Origin: Symbiodinium natans
Taxonomy: Eukaryota > Sar > Dinophyceae > Suessiales > Symbiodiniaceae
Assembly: GCA_905221605.1 (NCBI GenBank)
Contig: CAJNDS010000318.1
Coordinates: 71,501 to 135,500, forward strand
Length of the DNA: 64,000 bases
Reading direction: 5' to 3'
The position numbers were made by a program, and so were the translations under genes. Positions 28,557 through 38,340 of this stretch are shown in pieces. The notes beneath the pieces were generated by a model, which did no database searches, was not told where the DNA came from, and was given only the letters and a program-made list of their open reading frames with translations. Each line of letters starts with the position of its first letter. Within the stretch, counting starts at the first letter, position 1.

Positions 28557-28780
28557 GGGCCAGACTAAGTCGAAGAGAACAAAAGCCTGGAGCACGCTTT
28601 GTTGTGGGGAGCTTCCAGTACGATTTGCGACAGGCAAGACTGGGTCAGTAAAGAGGAACACGAGCCTCCAGTACGATGTGTTACGAGCCAGACTGGGTGA
28701 GTCAAAAAGGACAAGAGCTTCCCGTACCATTTGTGAACGGCCAAAATTGGTACGAAAGTCAAAAGGAACAAGAATCTCCA
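28557..28780. repeat. 53-bp tandem repeat, about four copies
   Basis: AGCTTCCAGTACGATTTG, AGCCTCCAGTACGATGTG and AGCTTCCCGTACCATTTG start at 28610, 28663 and 28716, and a fourth unit begins near 28769. Units also share AGACTGGGTGAGTCAAAAAG. A 139-codon minus frame runs through it. Confidence 0.8.
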
Positions 28781-28794
28781 ATGGCCCTGGGTGC

Positions 28795-28895
28795 CGCGCT
28801 GCACTCGCAGGTCTTTTCAAAGCCACGTCTTGCTCCTCTTCTTCCTCCTTTTGATGGGCAGCGGCAATCAAATGGGTTTGAGGTTCCTTCGTGAG
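28795..28895 (-). CDS. Exon-like island: HQKEEEEEQDVALKRPASA
   Basis: The minus strand reads LTKEPQTHLIAAAHQKEEEE followed by EQDVALKRPASAARH. It links an acidic run with a KRPASA motif, like the 19.4 kb island, and sits in transcript order before the KAK-type exon at 28.0 kb. Confidence 0.45.
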
Positions 28896-29075
28896 AAAAC
28901 GGCCTACTTCTCTAAACCACCCTAATCTGTGAAAAATCCCTAAGCCCTGCACCCAAACTCCAAACTGGGTTTTGGGTTTAGGGGTTTAGGGGTCAGGTTT
29001 AGGGTAAGCCCTAAGCCCTGAAGACCCTTAACCCAAGGGAGCTTGAAGGCTTTGGGACAGTTAACCTTTGATGGG

Positions 29076-29327
29076 TGCATCTTGGGATGTTCCTCCCCTA
29101 TTCTAGCTTAATAGGGATTATCATTGGGGGGGGGGGGGGGGGGTTGCTCTAATCCCTGTCAAGGAATCCCTGTCAAGGACTGTTCCCCTTATAATCAGGG
29201 GGGCTGCTAAAATCCCTATTAAGGATTGTTCCTTATAGCAGCCCGTAATAGAGACTATAATAGGGGTTACTTACTATAATAACTAAAAGAAGACTGTTAG
29301 TAGAAGGGGGTAGCATCCCAAGATGCA
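29076..29327. mobile_element. Compound family B element (B7) with G-run loop
   Basis: TGCATCTTGGGATG at 29076-29089 and CATCCCAAGATGCA at 29314-29327 form a perfect 14-bp inverted repeat. Inside are several copies of AATCCCTATTAAGGA and AATAGGGATTA arms and a run of about 18 G. It appears to have grown by internal arm duplication. Confidence 0.65.
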
Positions 29328-29374
29328 TGGATGAAGGCGCAAGGGTGCGACTCTAGCTGCTGGCGGCGTTGCAT

Positions 29375-29505
29375 TTGAGGTTTAGGGTTTAGAGTTTGGG
29401 GTGCAGGGTTTAGGGTTTAGGGTTTAGGGGTTTAGGGTTTAGGGTTTAGGGTTTTGGGTGAAGGGTTAAGGGTTAAGGGTTAAGGGTTAGGGTTTGGTCT
29501 GCGAC
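29375..29505 (+). repeat. TTTAGGG block with GGGTTAA variants
   Basis: About 16 units. A stretch of GGGTTAA variants lies at 29460-29490. Confidence 0.9.
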
Positions 29506-29742
29506 TTGGGTTTAGGGTCTAGGGTTTGCAGAAAACCCACACTCCTACCAGAAAGGAGACTCCCAAAAGGGTCCATGACTCGGGTCAAGCCCCTAGCGAG
29601 GGGGAGAGGCTTGAAGCCGGATCTCGGGGCCCGATTTTTGGATTGCTTTTTCCCTACAGTAAGGGCCCAGTTTTGAAAATAAACCATATCCCCCTTATCA
29701 ACCTTAAGACTGAAAATCATAAATCCTACAACCCCCGCCCCC

Positions 29743-30020
29743 CCCCCCCCCCCCCCCCCCACACACAAACCCTAAGCCCCGAACCCTAGACCCTAAACCC
29801 TAAACCCCAAACCCTAAACCCCAAGCCCCGAACCCTAAACCACCTACCGACAGTGTCTCCAAAAGTGCCTCTTCGGCCTCTTCAGCCTCTTCTGGTTCAT
29901 CCTCCTTCCGCCAGGGCCGTGCCCTTATCCCTAAACCCCTAAACCCCTAAACCCCTAAACCCCTAAACCCCTAAACCCCCAAACCCTTAAACCCCCTAAA
30001 CCCCCTAAACCCCTCAACCC
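29743..30020 (-). repeat. C run, CCCTAAA block and CCCCTAAA octamers
   Basis: A C18 run at 29743-29760, CCCTAAA/CCCCAAA at 29785-29840, and six CCCCTAAA octamers at 29930-29985. Confidence 0.9.
29848..29923 (-). CDS. Exon-like island, acidic, with splice sites
   Basis: On the minus strand TTTAGGGATAAG|GGCACGG is a possible acceptor and CACTGTCG|GTAGGT a good donor. The exon reads RPWRKEDEPEEAEEAEEALL followed by ETL. Its 76-bp length matches the size class of the other islands. Confidence 0.55.
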
Positions 30021-31008
30021 TACACTGCCAGGGCTTAGGGCCTTCTAGGGTCATACATACAGGGCCTGCAGGCTTGCAAGGGCTTAAGCTTAAAAAACGC
30101 TTGAAATGTCGAGGCTCTTAGAGGAAGTGGGTGCTCAAGGTTCCGGCTCTGGGGGTTTGGGGTTCTAGGGTCTAAAGGCTTTCGGGCTAAGGGTTTAAGC
30201 TCGGGCAAAAGCCGACAAGCCCCTCCTACAGAGGTATACTGGTACCTCTTTGGGAGGATGCTAGGATTTGGTGCTTCTGATGTAGATCCGAATCCTACAC
30301 GGTCCACTTCCCCGAACATCGGGTTTTCGGGATTTAGGCACACCCCGTTGTAGCTGTTCTTTGCAGGGGCTTCGGGGCTTGGGAGCCCAAGCTCCCTTGG
30401 GGCTTTCGGATTTAGGCCACCCCAAACCCTAAACTCAGGGCCTAGGCCGCCCCCCTACAGAGGTCGCTTGCAGCCCTGACGTCGGTAGCACCCACGATGG
30501 GCCCGGTACCGGAACGGGTTTTGCCGGGGGACCAGCACTGGTCCCCTTAATATTTTTTTTTACCCTAAACGTCAAGGTCTTCGCTCTGGAGGTCGGTGGC
30601 CGTTTCAGGGGGGGGGGGGGGTGCCCCAAGGCCGCCCCCCCTGGCCCCTTGGCCCCCTCCCGCCTCCCCCCCCCGCCTCCCGCACAAAAAAACAAAAACA
30701 AAAACCAAAAAAACGCCCCTTTAAGACGTCTCCTTTTCTGTCCTAGGACCTAGCCTCAAACCTTCACTTGGCTGAAAGTGGCCATCGGTGACGGAAAGGT
30801 TTTTTTGAAAGTAAGCGATTGTCATGAGTTTAGGCCTAAACCCTAAAAGGAATAGGTTTGGGTGGTTTTGCCGCCTCGGACGGCGTGGAGTGGGAGAAAA
30901 ATATTAGATGGCCCTCCACAATCGGGCCAGAGCTGCTCTTCGCACCTGCCGAAGCATTCGAGCCGCTGCTGCATCCTAACCTTCACAGCATCTACGCCCT
31001 ATTACAGC
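30021..31008. other. No supported gene
   Basis: Mixed sequence with G/C runs at 30605-30680. Minus frames at 30035-30343 and 30435-30701 are Pro/Gly/Arg low-complexity or unrecognisable and I do not call them. Confidence 0.4.
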
Positions 31009-31009
31009 A

Positions 31010-31095
31010 AACCCTGAACCCTAAACCCTAAACCCTGAACCCTAAACACTGATCCCCAAACCCTAAATCCTAAACCCTGGACCCTAAACCCTAAC
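31010..31095 (-). repeat. CCCTAAA block, degenerate
   Basis: CCCTGAA, CCCTAAA and CCCCAAA units. Confidence 0.88.
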
Positions 31096-31121
31096 AAGAC
31101 TTCAGGGCTTAGGGCCTTAGG

Positions 31122-31185
31122 GTGTCCTCCTCCGGCGCTGGCTCCTCCTCGGCCTGCATCCGTCTTGGGGCCAAGAGGGCGGCTT
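31122..31185 (-). CDS. Exon-like island, acidic
   Basis: The minus strand reads AALLAPRRMQAEEEPAPEED followed by TLR. A CGTAAG|CC acceptor is possible. E-type member of the exon series. Confidence 0.4.
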
Positions 31186-31284
31186 ACGACTTAGGACTTA
31201 GGGTAAGGGTCACCTACAGACCCCCTTTAGGGTATAGGGTTTAGGCTTTAGGGTTTAGGCTTTAGGGCTTTAGGGTTTAGGGTG

Positions 31285-31391
31285 CCACGTGACCTAGGAT
31301 TCAAAAGGGTGCATTTGTTTGCTTCAAAGGGGTTTATAAGGAACCTAAACCCCCCCACAAAAGGGAACAAGGGCGCTACGGCGCATCCTAG
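31285..31391. mobile_element. Family C hairpin element (C4)
   Basis: CCTAGGATTCAAAAGGGTGC at the left and GCTACGGCGCATCCTAG at the right, with GGGGTTTATAAGGAACC between. Confidence 0.65.
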
Positions 31392-31741
31392 CCTTGTCAT
31401 CTACAAATTTCTTGGCAAAACTGGGCTCTGAACAATTCCTTTGTAGAAGCCTTTCCATTGAAAGGATTCTATAGGGTACTCCGTACTTCCCAGGGCTTCC
31501 CAAATTTTCGGGGCACTCCTGAAAATGGGACCCAAGAGCCCCAATCTTTATGAAGGAAAAGATGCGGTGTAGGTGAGGGTTTAGGGTCTAAGTAGGGTTT
31601 AGGGTTTAGGGTTTAGGGTTCAGGCTTTAGGGTTTAGGGTTTCCTCCATGTGTGCGCTCTGTGTCTCCGCCATAAGTTCAGGCCACTTGGAGCCCTTCAG
31701 CCTGAACGATATAAGCTTGACATAGACTCTCAAGTACTCTT

Positions 31742-31785
31742 GAGGCCCCACCTACACACACACACACACCCACACGCGCGCGCAG
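31742..31785. repeat. CA/CG dinucleotide repeat
   Basis: ACACACACAC then CGCGCGCG. Confidence 0.9.
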
Positions 31786-31864
31786 AAAGCTAAGCCATCA
31801 CAATACCACAAGCCCCTCAATCTCTGAGCCATAGCCCTACACCTCAAGCCATCCCGAAACATGC

Positions 31865-31935
31865 CCGATGGCCTCGGCAATCGCCTTGGCCTTGGCCTTT
31901 GCCTTGCCCTTGGCCTTGATACTTGTAGGTGCTTT
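31865..31935 (-). CDS. Exon-like island, KAKAKAK type
   Basis: The minus strand reads APTSIKAKGKAKAKAKAIAE followed by AIGHVS. It is in the KAK series (21.8, 25.7, 28.0, 35.2 kb). Confidence 0.45.
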
Positions 31936-32144
31936 AGTTAACTTGGGTTTAGTGTCCAGTGGTCTGGGGATGATCCCCAAACCCTGAACCCTAAACCCTA
32001 AACCCTATACCCTAAACCCTAAACCCTAAACCCTCGGATTCAAGAAATTGGTGGGGGAGTCGGGCTTTGGAGGTTTGGTAACTTGGGGTGTCTCGACTTC
32101 GAAGCTGTCAACCCTAGGCCCGCTAGGATTTCGGGGGGATTAGG

Positions 32145-32185
32145 GTTTAGGGTTTAGGGTTTAGGGTTTAGGGTTTAGGGGATCA
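32145..32185 (+). repeat. TTTAGGG block
   Basis: Five units. A CCCTAAA block lies at 31975-32035. Confidence 0.9.
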
Positions 32186-32419
32186 ATGCTCAGGGGCTCA
32201 GGGGGATCAATGCTCAAGGTGAAGGGCTGCATATTAGGCCCGAAAAAGTCCTCTGAGAATCTTCGATTGACAGACGCCAAGCCCCGGGGGTAGTTGGGGG
32301 GGGGGGGACATGACGGATATTTGTGGGTTGGCCTTTTTGCTTAGGACCAGTAAACCCCAAAACGCTAAAACCCTAAACCTTATCAAACCCCAAAACCCTA
32401 AACCCTGGTCTGGGGCTAC

Positions 32420-32555
32420 CCTGCGTTACATACCCTAAACCCTAAACCCTAAACCCTAATAAACCCTAAACCCTAATAAACCCTAAACCCTAAACCCTAA
32501 ACCCTAAACCCTAAACCCTAAACCCTAAACCCTAAACCCTAAACCCCCTAAACCC
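32420..32555 (-). repeat. CCCTAAA block (~18 units)
   Basis: Includes two CCCTAATAAA units in tandem and ends in a C run. Confidence 0.93.
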
Positions 32556-32577
32556 CCCCCCCCCCTCCCGAACATCC

Positions 32578-32634
32578 CAATGGCCTTGGCAGCAGCTTTT
32601 GACGCCGCAGCCGGCTTCCTGAGGACCTTCTGCA
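32578..32634 (-). CDS. Exon-like island, KVLRKPAAASKAAAKAIG
   Basis: After ACCTGCGCTGCAG the minus strand reads KVLRKPAAASKAAAKAIG. It matches VLKKPAAKR at 12.4 kb and opens a new KPAA-KAK-E-E set in transcript order. TTTAGGG repeats flank it upstream. Confidence 0.5.
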
Positions 32635-32639
32635 GCGCA

Positions 32640-32710
32640 GGTCGGTTTAGGGTTTAGGGTTTCGGGTTTAGGGTTTCGGGTTTGGGGTTTGGGGTTTAGG
32701 GTTTAGGGCG
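32640..32710 (+). repeat. TTTAGGG/TTTCGGG/TTTGGGG block
   Basis: Nine units of three variants. Confidence 0.9.
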
Positions 32711-32770
32711 ATGATCCTGGAAAGATAGGGACTTTGCCCGGGTGTACCGACGCGCCTTAGTTCCCGGAAC

Positions 32771-32962
32771 ATGAACCCGATATTCAAGGCAAAGTGTCTT
32801 TTGCAAGTATGTGCATTGGCCATCGTCACAGGCCAAGCGACACAAAGCATAAGAAGCGGAGAGCCTATTTGTTTACTCCTGCGAAACCGGATTGCCGAGC
32901 CTGATCCTAACAATATGGCAAACTCACCGATCGACAGGCTCTTGGAGCGTCTCTGCCTCTAA
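32771..32962 (+). CDS. Small ORF, doubtful
   Basis: A 63-codon plus-strand frame (MNPIFKAKCLLQVCALAIVT start) in repeat-free DNA. Composition is protein-like, but the minus strand is open over the same DNA as well and no splice or homology evidence favours either. Confidence 0.2.
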   Translation: MNPIFKAKCLLQVCALAIVTGQATQSIRSGEPICLLLRNRIAEPDPNNMANSPIDRLLERLCL

Positions 32963-33294
32963 AGCCTTGCACGCAGCAAAAAGCGATGGGACCCTGAAAG
33001 TTCGCGGCGTAGTCTCGTAACGCTGCAGTTGCTGCAGTTACGCTTTTTTCGAACCTCAGACCTTAATCCCTATAACCCTCCCTCCCCAGCAACAACAACA
33101 AAGAGAAACCGAAGGGTCCCAGACCTTACGTGACCCTAGGGCTTGGAGCTGCGAGTGCTAGGCAGCTGAGGGTTGAGGACTGTAGGATTGAGTGGAGTTG
33201 AGGATTCAGAAGACTCAGGGGATGGGATTAGGTTGAGGATTATAAGGGTTGAGGGTGTGAGGGTTTAGGACTTAGGCCTTCAAAGTTGGGCTGA

Positions 33295-33402
33295 ACCCTG
33301 CCGAAAGGCCTTCGGTTCCTCCTCCGCCTCCTCCTCTTCCACTTCCATGTCCTCCGGCGCTTCGTCCGCCTCCTCCTCCCACACTTCCCAAGGAAGGGCC
33401 CA
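33295..33402 (-). CDS. Exon-like island, acidic
   Basis: The minus strand reads LPWEVWEEEADEAPEDMEVE followed by EEEAEEEPKAFRQ. The Trp, Val, Met and Phe residues among Glu codons favour real coding over simple repeat, although all three frames are open here. Confidence 0.45.
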
Positions 33403-33779
33403 ACTCATACCCCCTCATTAAGGCATATACGGGGGTTTGCGAACATGCGGGTCCCCGAAAATGGACCGCAAACAGAAAGACCCCAATAAGGTACCCAAAA
33501 TATCGTAAACCCCCATATCCCAGTTCACAGGAAGAACCGTATATGATTTGAGAGATATTCATGGTCAGGACTATACAAAAGGACCCCACATGAAGGACCC
33601 CTAGTCTCGTAGACCTCCATTTGGGGTGAAGGTGCGAGGCCGCCGGACCAGGGAGTCTTGAAAGGCCGTAGCTTTGGAAGCCAACCATGAAAGCAAAAAA
33701 ACCGTAGTGTAGGGTTTAGAGACCCTCCCACGCCCTTTTGGAGCGACTTCAGGGGCTCCTGTGAGCATTGAGAAAGATA

Positions 33780-33860
33780 AATAGATAGATATATCCATAT
33801 GTATATTTATATATATATATATTTATATTTATATTTATCTATGTATATTTATATGTTTTT
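33780..33860. repeat. TA-rich microsatellite
   Basis: TATATTTATATTTATC units. Confidence 0.9.
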
Positions 33861-34104
33861 AAACCCTAACCCTAAACACTAAACACTTCCTAAGCCTTCA
33901 TAGAGTCGTCGACACAGATCCTAGACAGTGCCCTGAGGCCCTAAACCCTGAACCCTGAGCCCGCCTAATCCCGAAACCCTAAACCCTAAACCCTAAACAG
34001 GGCCCTGAGGCCCTAAACCCTGTAGGGCGCGGGTTTTGGGCTGAAAGGCTCGGGGGATCTTGGCGCTTAAGGGCTTGAGCATCCTGAGTTCCGGATCTTA
34101 GGGG

Positions 34105-34195
34105 TTTGGGGTTTCTTAGGGTTTAGGGTTTAGGGTTTAGGGTTTAGGGTTTAGGGTTTAGGTTTAGGGTTTAGGGTTTAGGGTTTGGGCTCTTT
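34105..34195 (+). repeat. TTTAGGG block
   Basis: About 11 units including one shortened TTAGG. Confidence 0.92.
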
Positions 34196-34221
34196 GGGGC
34201 TTTATAGGGTTTAAGGCGGCT

Positions 34222-34292
34222 TTGGGCGCTTTGAGAGTACTCCTCCTCCGGCTCTGCCTCGGGCGGGGTCGCGGCCTGGGCGCTGTGCTGGT
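34222..34292 (-). CDS. Exon-like island, acidic
   Basis: The minus strand reads NQHSAQAATPPEAEPEEEYS. E-type member following the KAK-type island at 35.2 kb. Confidence 0.4.
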
Positions 34293-34444
34293 TTGAGCTG
34301 GGTAGTTGGCAAATCAATCCCCAAGTAACCCGAAAAACTAAACCACCCTAAACCCTAAACCCTAAACCCTGAAGGGTTCGAGACAACAACTGCAGCAGGC
34401 TGGGCGTTCGACGGCTGAGGGCTTGGGTGCGGGGTTTAAGGCTT

Positions 34445-34602
34445 GCTTGGAGGTTCATGGTACTTAAGGGTTTAGGGTTTAGGGATTAGGGTTTAGGGGT
34501 ACTTGTTAACCAATGCTAACTGTACTGAAAACCCTCTTATCAGCCCCTTAAGTGCCCTAATATGCTCATAAGTACAGTTCTAGTCGGTCAATAAGCACCA
34601 TT
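34445..34602. mobile_element. Family A element (A5) with telomere-like insertion and GGTACTT duplication
   Basis: GCTTGGAGGTTCATGGTACTT ends at 34465, a 32-bp AGGGTTTAGGG-type tract follows (34466-34497), and GGTACTTGTTAACC resumes at 34498. GGTACTT therefore flanks the insertion on both sides at the same position as in copy A4. The right arm is diverged (AAGCACCATTCACTTCC). Confidence 0.75.
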
Positions 34603-35204
34603 CACTTCCAATTAGGGCTTAGGGTCCAGCGCTGAGGGTTGTTGATAGGTCTTGGGGGTTTGCAGTTTACATCAGGTCCAGATAGCGGGATTATGAGGGT
34701 TTAGGGGTTTAGGAATTTAGGGCTAGTGAAGTTACGGTCCAGGAGCATAGGGTTCAGAGGTCAAACGGTTTGAGGTATAAGGTTGACAAAGGTTCAGAGT
34801 TTAGGGCACTGGCTCATAGGGTCCATGTAAGGTACATAGGGCCTTCATCCTCTTCCGCACGGCTTGGGGTCCGTCAGCACTCCACACCGTTTCAGCTTCC
34901 TTCTGATGAGTGCCTTTTGCTGAGCGCTTTCGGGTCGCAATTCTTTGGGTTGCAAGAGCATCTCAGCTAATTACAGGGAGCAACCCATTTTCCTAAACCT
35001 TAAACCCAAAACCCAAAACCCTATCAATGACCTCAATCCAAAGGTCCATGAGTCAAGCCTTGCACCTTTAGAACTACCCCGGGCCGTACAAGAAACCCCC
35101 GCAGAGCAACATGCCCCTAGAATCATCGGGCTCCTTAATCCCTTCCACACCCCACACAGGGTTGCTAGGTGCGCGGTTCATACTTCCATTGGTTTACTCA
35201 TCTA

Positions 35205-35270
35205 ACAAGCACTTGGGCCATGGCAGCCTTTGCTTTCGCCTTTGGCTGGCGCCTCAGGTCATTCACAAAG
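35205..35270 (-). CDS. Exon-like island, KAKAKAAMA type
   Basis: The minus strand reads NDLRRQPKAKAKAAMAQVLV. KAK-type member of the series, lying just downstream (in transcript order) of the MKKPAA island at 36.2 kb. Confidence 0.45.
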
Positions 35271-35275
35271 ATTTA

Positions 35276-35426
35276 ACTTGGAGGTTCATGGTACTTATCA
35301 ACCAATTATATCTGTGCTTACAACTGTACTTATGACCATGTTCGGGCACTTAAGGGACTTATAAGCAAGTTATAAGTACTAAACCCTAAACACAAAGCCC
35401 TAAACCCTAAACCCTAACCTCCAAGT
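35276..35426. mobile_element. Family A element (A6) with CCCTAAA in the right arm
   Basis: The left arm and interior are intact. At TTATAAGTACT the sequence changes to CCCTAAA units (35380-35417) and then rejoins the terminus at CCTCCAAGTA, so about 30 bp of the right arm are replaced. Confidence 0.72.
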
Positions 35427-35574
35427 ATGCGTGATTAGGCGTTTGGCGTGCCGCGACTCAGGCCTCAACCCTAGGGTTTAGGGTTTAGGGATTAGGGATT
35501 AGGGTGTAGGTTTTAGGGTTTAGGGTTTCAATCCTAAGTTCGACTGTAAACCTTGAATCAAACCTGCTTCCTTA

Positions 35575-35665
35575 GTTGCTGAGTTCACAAGCCCCCAAAA
35601 AGTGTGCACTTTCAGTTCTACTCCCAAAAAGTGTCGAGTGCACGCTTACTCAGCTACTAAGCTTA
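35575..35665. repeat. Imperfect ~90-bp hairpin
   Basis: CCTTAGTTGCTGAGTTCACA and TTACTCAGCTACTAAGC pair, with CCCAAAAAGTGTGCACT and CCCAAAAAGTGTCGAGTGCA as a direct repeat inside. Confidence 0.45.
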
Positions 35666-36156
35666 AAACATGGACAAGCCCATTCCTATAACCCTCTAAA
35701 GGACACGGGAATGCCACCTTCCGACGAACCTCCTTCCATCTCCAAAGTATGAAAGCAAAGTAAGTCCCAAAGCGGGATTAACGTGGGCCGGACCTTCTTT
35801 GAAAGAGATTGGGATGGGTTTTGGGTGGGTTTGACTTGTTTGAAGGGGCCCGGGGTTCAAATCGGGTTTGGGGGTACTTCGGGCGGCTTCAGAGGACTTG
35901 TTTCAAGGCTCAGATGTGTCGGACGGAGTAAATTTATAGGGTGCTTGGTACCCTCGGAAAGAAGACCGGGAATGAGACTCTCTTTATTGGGACAACACAA
36001 CATGTCCAAAGGTCCTCCTTAGCTACCTAGTTTTGGCTTTCGAGGCGCGTGTAGGTTCAGACTTCAGAGCTTCCGTCCCAGATGATATCCTACACCCTTA
36101 ACCACCCGAATCCCGAAACCCTAAACCCTGACTAAACCGTGAACCCCAAAAACCGA

Positions 36157-36209
36157 AAAGCATTCCCGCCAGGCGTCGCTGCAGGCTTCTTCATAGTCGG
36201 CGCCTGCCC
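36157..36209 (-). CDS. Exon-like island, APTMKKPAATPGG, with strong acceptor
   Basis: The minus strand has TTGTCTTCTTCGGGCAG|G, a pyrimidine-rich AG|G acceptor, followed by APTMKKPAATPGGNA. It opens the first visible KPAA-KAK-E-E set. TTTAGGG repeats (36228-36280) form the upstream intron sequence. Confidence 0.55.
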
Positions 36210-36349
36210 GAAGAAGACAACAGAGGAGGGTTTAGGGTTTAGGGTTTAGGGTTTGGGGTTTAGGGTTTAGGGTTTAGGGGATTATGTTTGGAGTGCTGTC
36301 TTGCAAGGAAGTAGGGTTTGAGGTTTAGGGTTCGCAGCGGGGTTCTGGG

Positions 36350-36480
36350 GTTTCAGGTCCCGACATTCTAAACAGTTGTCAATCGCAGCACGCAGCAGCA
36401 GCGACAGCAGCAGCAGCAGCCGAATCCGCGGTAATTCCGTTAGGGAGAGGCGAGTCTCAATATCTCTCACAAGACGCACT
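36350..36480 (-). CDS. Exon-like island with a Leu run from a CAG/CTG repeat
   Basis: The minus strand reads VRDIETRLSLTELPRIRLLL and continues with Leu-rich sequence ending RAAIDNCLECRD. A GCAGCAGCAG repeat (36395-36420) encodes the Leu run. A hydrophobic membrane segment is possible. Confidence 0.35.
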
Positions 36481-36789
36481 TAGGGTCTATAATAGGGTCT
36501 AGGGTTTTCAGCGCCGACCCGCTTATGGTTCAAGTTCTGGGTGTTAACCTCTTGAACACACTCGGCACACTCGACCACAACGTGTAAGGGGTTTAGGGTT
36601 TAGGGTGTAGGGTTTAGGGGAGACACAGCTCCAAAGTCTACGGAATGGCTTGGGCTAAATTTCAGGTCTGCGGGCATCGGGAGGTGGAAATACTATAGCA
36701 GGTGACGGTTTGGGGTCCACATGCACTCCAAAGGCTTAAAGGCATGATCCACGCCCCTAAACCCTAAACTTCCCTAAGCCCTAAACCCT

Positions 36790-36890
36790 AAAACGTTCTT
36801 TTCTGAGGCCCGGCTGGCATTGAAACCATTCCTCCAGCAAGCCATCTTTGCAGCTGCGAGACATTCCTTTGGGGGACGAAGGAACTCAGT
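36790..36890 (-). CDS. Exon-like island, doubtful
   Basis: The minus strand reads PKGMSRSCKDGLLEEWFQCQ followed by PGLRKE. A second frame over the same DNA is open too. No homology recognised. Confidence 0.25.
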
Positions 36891-37738
36891 ACTTAGGAGA
36901 ATATACAAAACCATGACTGTAAGAGGTATGAGAGTTTCGCGTTTACGCCCCCCAAACCCGTAAACCCTTGTAAGCCCTTACCAACCCCTATAACCCTCAT
37001 GAACCCTTATAAACCCCCAATAAACCCACTTGAACCCTCTCAATTAAACCCTTATAAGGCCTTTTCAGCCCCAAGACACATGCTGCACGTGACATGGCTA
37101 CTCAGAAACCGCGATGGGGATGTGGGCTGCAAAACACGGGATTCTCTGCGGCTCGAAGACTTGGATCAAGATCAAGGACCCTTGGCACAGACTCTGGAAA
37201 CCTCACATACCCATGATGCACCAAAAACACATGGGGCCCACTTCGAATGCATCTCTAGGCCCCACTTGCGGGCACACGACTGTAAGCACGTTGAGTGGGC
37301 ACAACATGTGGCTGCAGTTGCATGCATTCAAGAAGGCATTGGGGACTCGAAATCTTTCGTCTTCTGAAGCAATTGCATCACGCCCTGGGAATCTGGGAAA
37401 CATGAATCAACAGATCGCATGAGTAGCAGGCACACTGGACGCCCGCCCACACGGGGGCACATCATCCACTCCCGTTCACGTCAAGCGCACCTATGCTCTG
37501 TGATCATTTACGCGCATTGATAAGAGCTCATGATGGCGTCGTAAGGCTTCCAAAGTGACGCCACCAAGTACTTCGGAATCATCATGATTTCCTTGCGACC
37601 ACTGAGGACCATCGCCCTCCTGAATCTGCAGTTGCGGCAACTGCAACCCCTGAGCCACCCGGAAATCCTTTTAAACCCTTTTAAACCCTTCGAAGCCCTA
37701 ACCCTGCTATGCCCTAAACCTCCTTTGCCTTGATTCCC

Positions 37739-37841
37739 CAGGTAGCCATATTGAAATTAAAGGCCCCCTTTCTTTCGGCTGGCTACTTTATCAGAAACCT
37801 TGAACCAAAAAGGGAAAGGAGTACCACTCGGCTACCAAGAG
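37739..37841. mobile_element. Family C2 hairpin element
   Basis: TTCCCCAGGTAGCCATATTG at the left and GTACCACTCGGCTACCAAGA at the right, with ACTTTATCAGAAACCTTGAA inside, matches the 8.64 kb copy. Confidence 0.5.
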
Positions 37842-38131
37842 CCCTAAACCCTAAACCGTAAACCCTAAACCCTAAACCCTGAACCCTAAATAAACCCTAC
37901 AGGGCGCGCTCGAACCATGAAACGAAAGGGGGTTGGAACCCTCAAGCAGAAAATTGCGCGCCACGCCGAGTTTGTTTGGGACCTTTGAAGCAGAAAATTG
38001 CAAACCACGCCTTGAAAAAGGGAAGCAGCGAGTGAAAACCAACTGCAGCCGCGACTTGTTGACTGCTGTCGCCAGACGGTTGCCTTTGTGGCTGCTTCTA
38101 AGACCCAAACCCTACCTGTGTGTGCAAACCA

Positions 38132-38340
38132 GGTTTCGGGGCGCGGCGTTGACATTCTGGGGGGGTTTGGGGGCGCGGTGTTGACATGTTGCGTTGGTTT
38201 CGGGATGCGGCGTTCCCATTTCGGGGTGGTTTCGGGGCGCAGCGGCAACATTTCGTGCGTTTGGTGCATTTTTTTCGGGGCTCCTGAACGCAAGGTACTT
38301 TGTTCCTTCTTTCGGGGCGCGGTGTTGACATTGCATGTAC
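38132..38340. repeat. 33-bp minisatellite
   Basis: TTTCGGGGCGCGGCGTTGAC and variants recur at 38133, 38166, 38199 and 38231, with an isolated unit at 38311. Confidence 0.8.
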
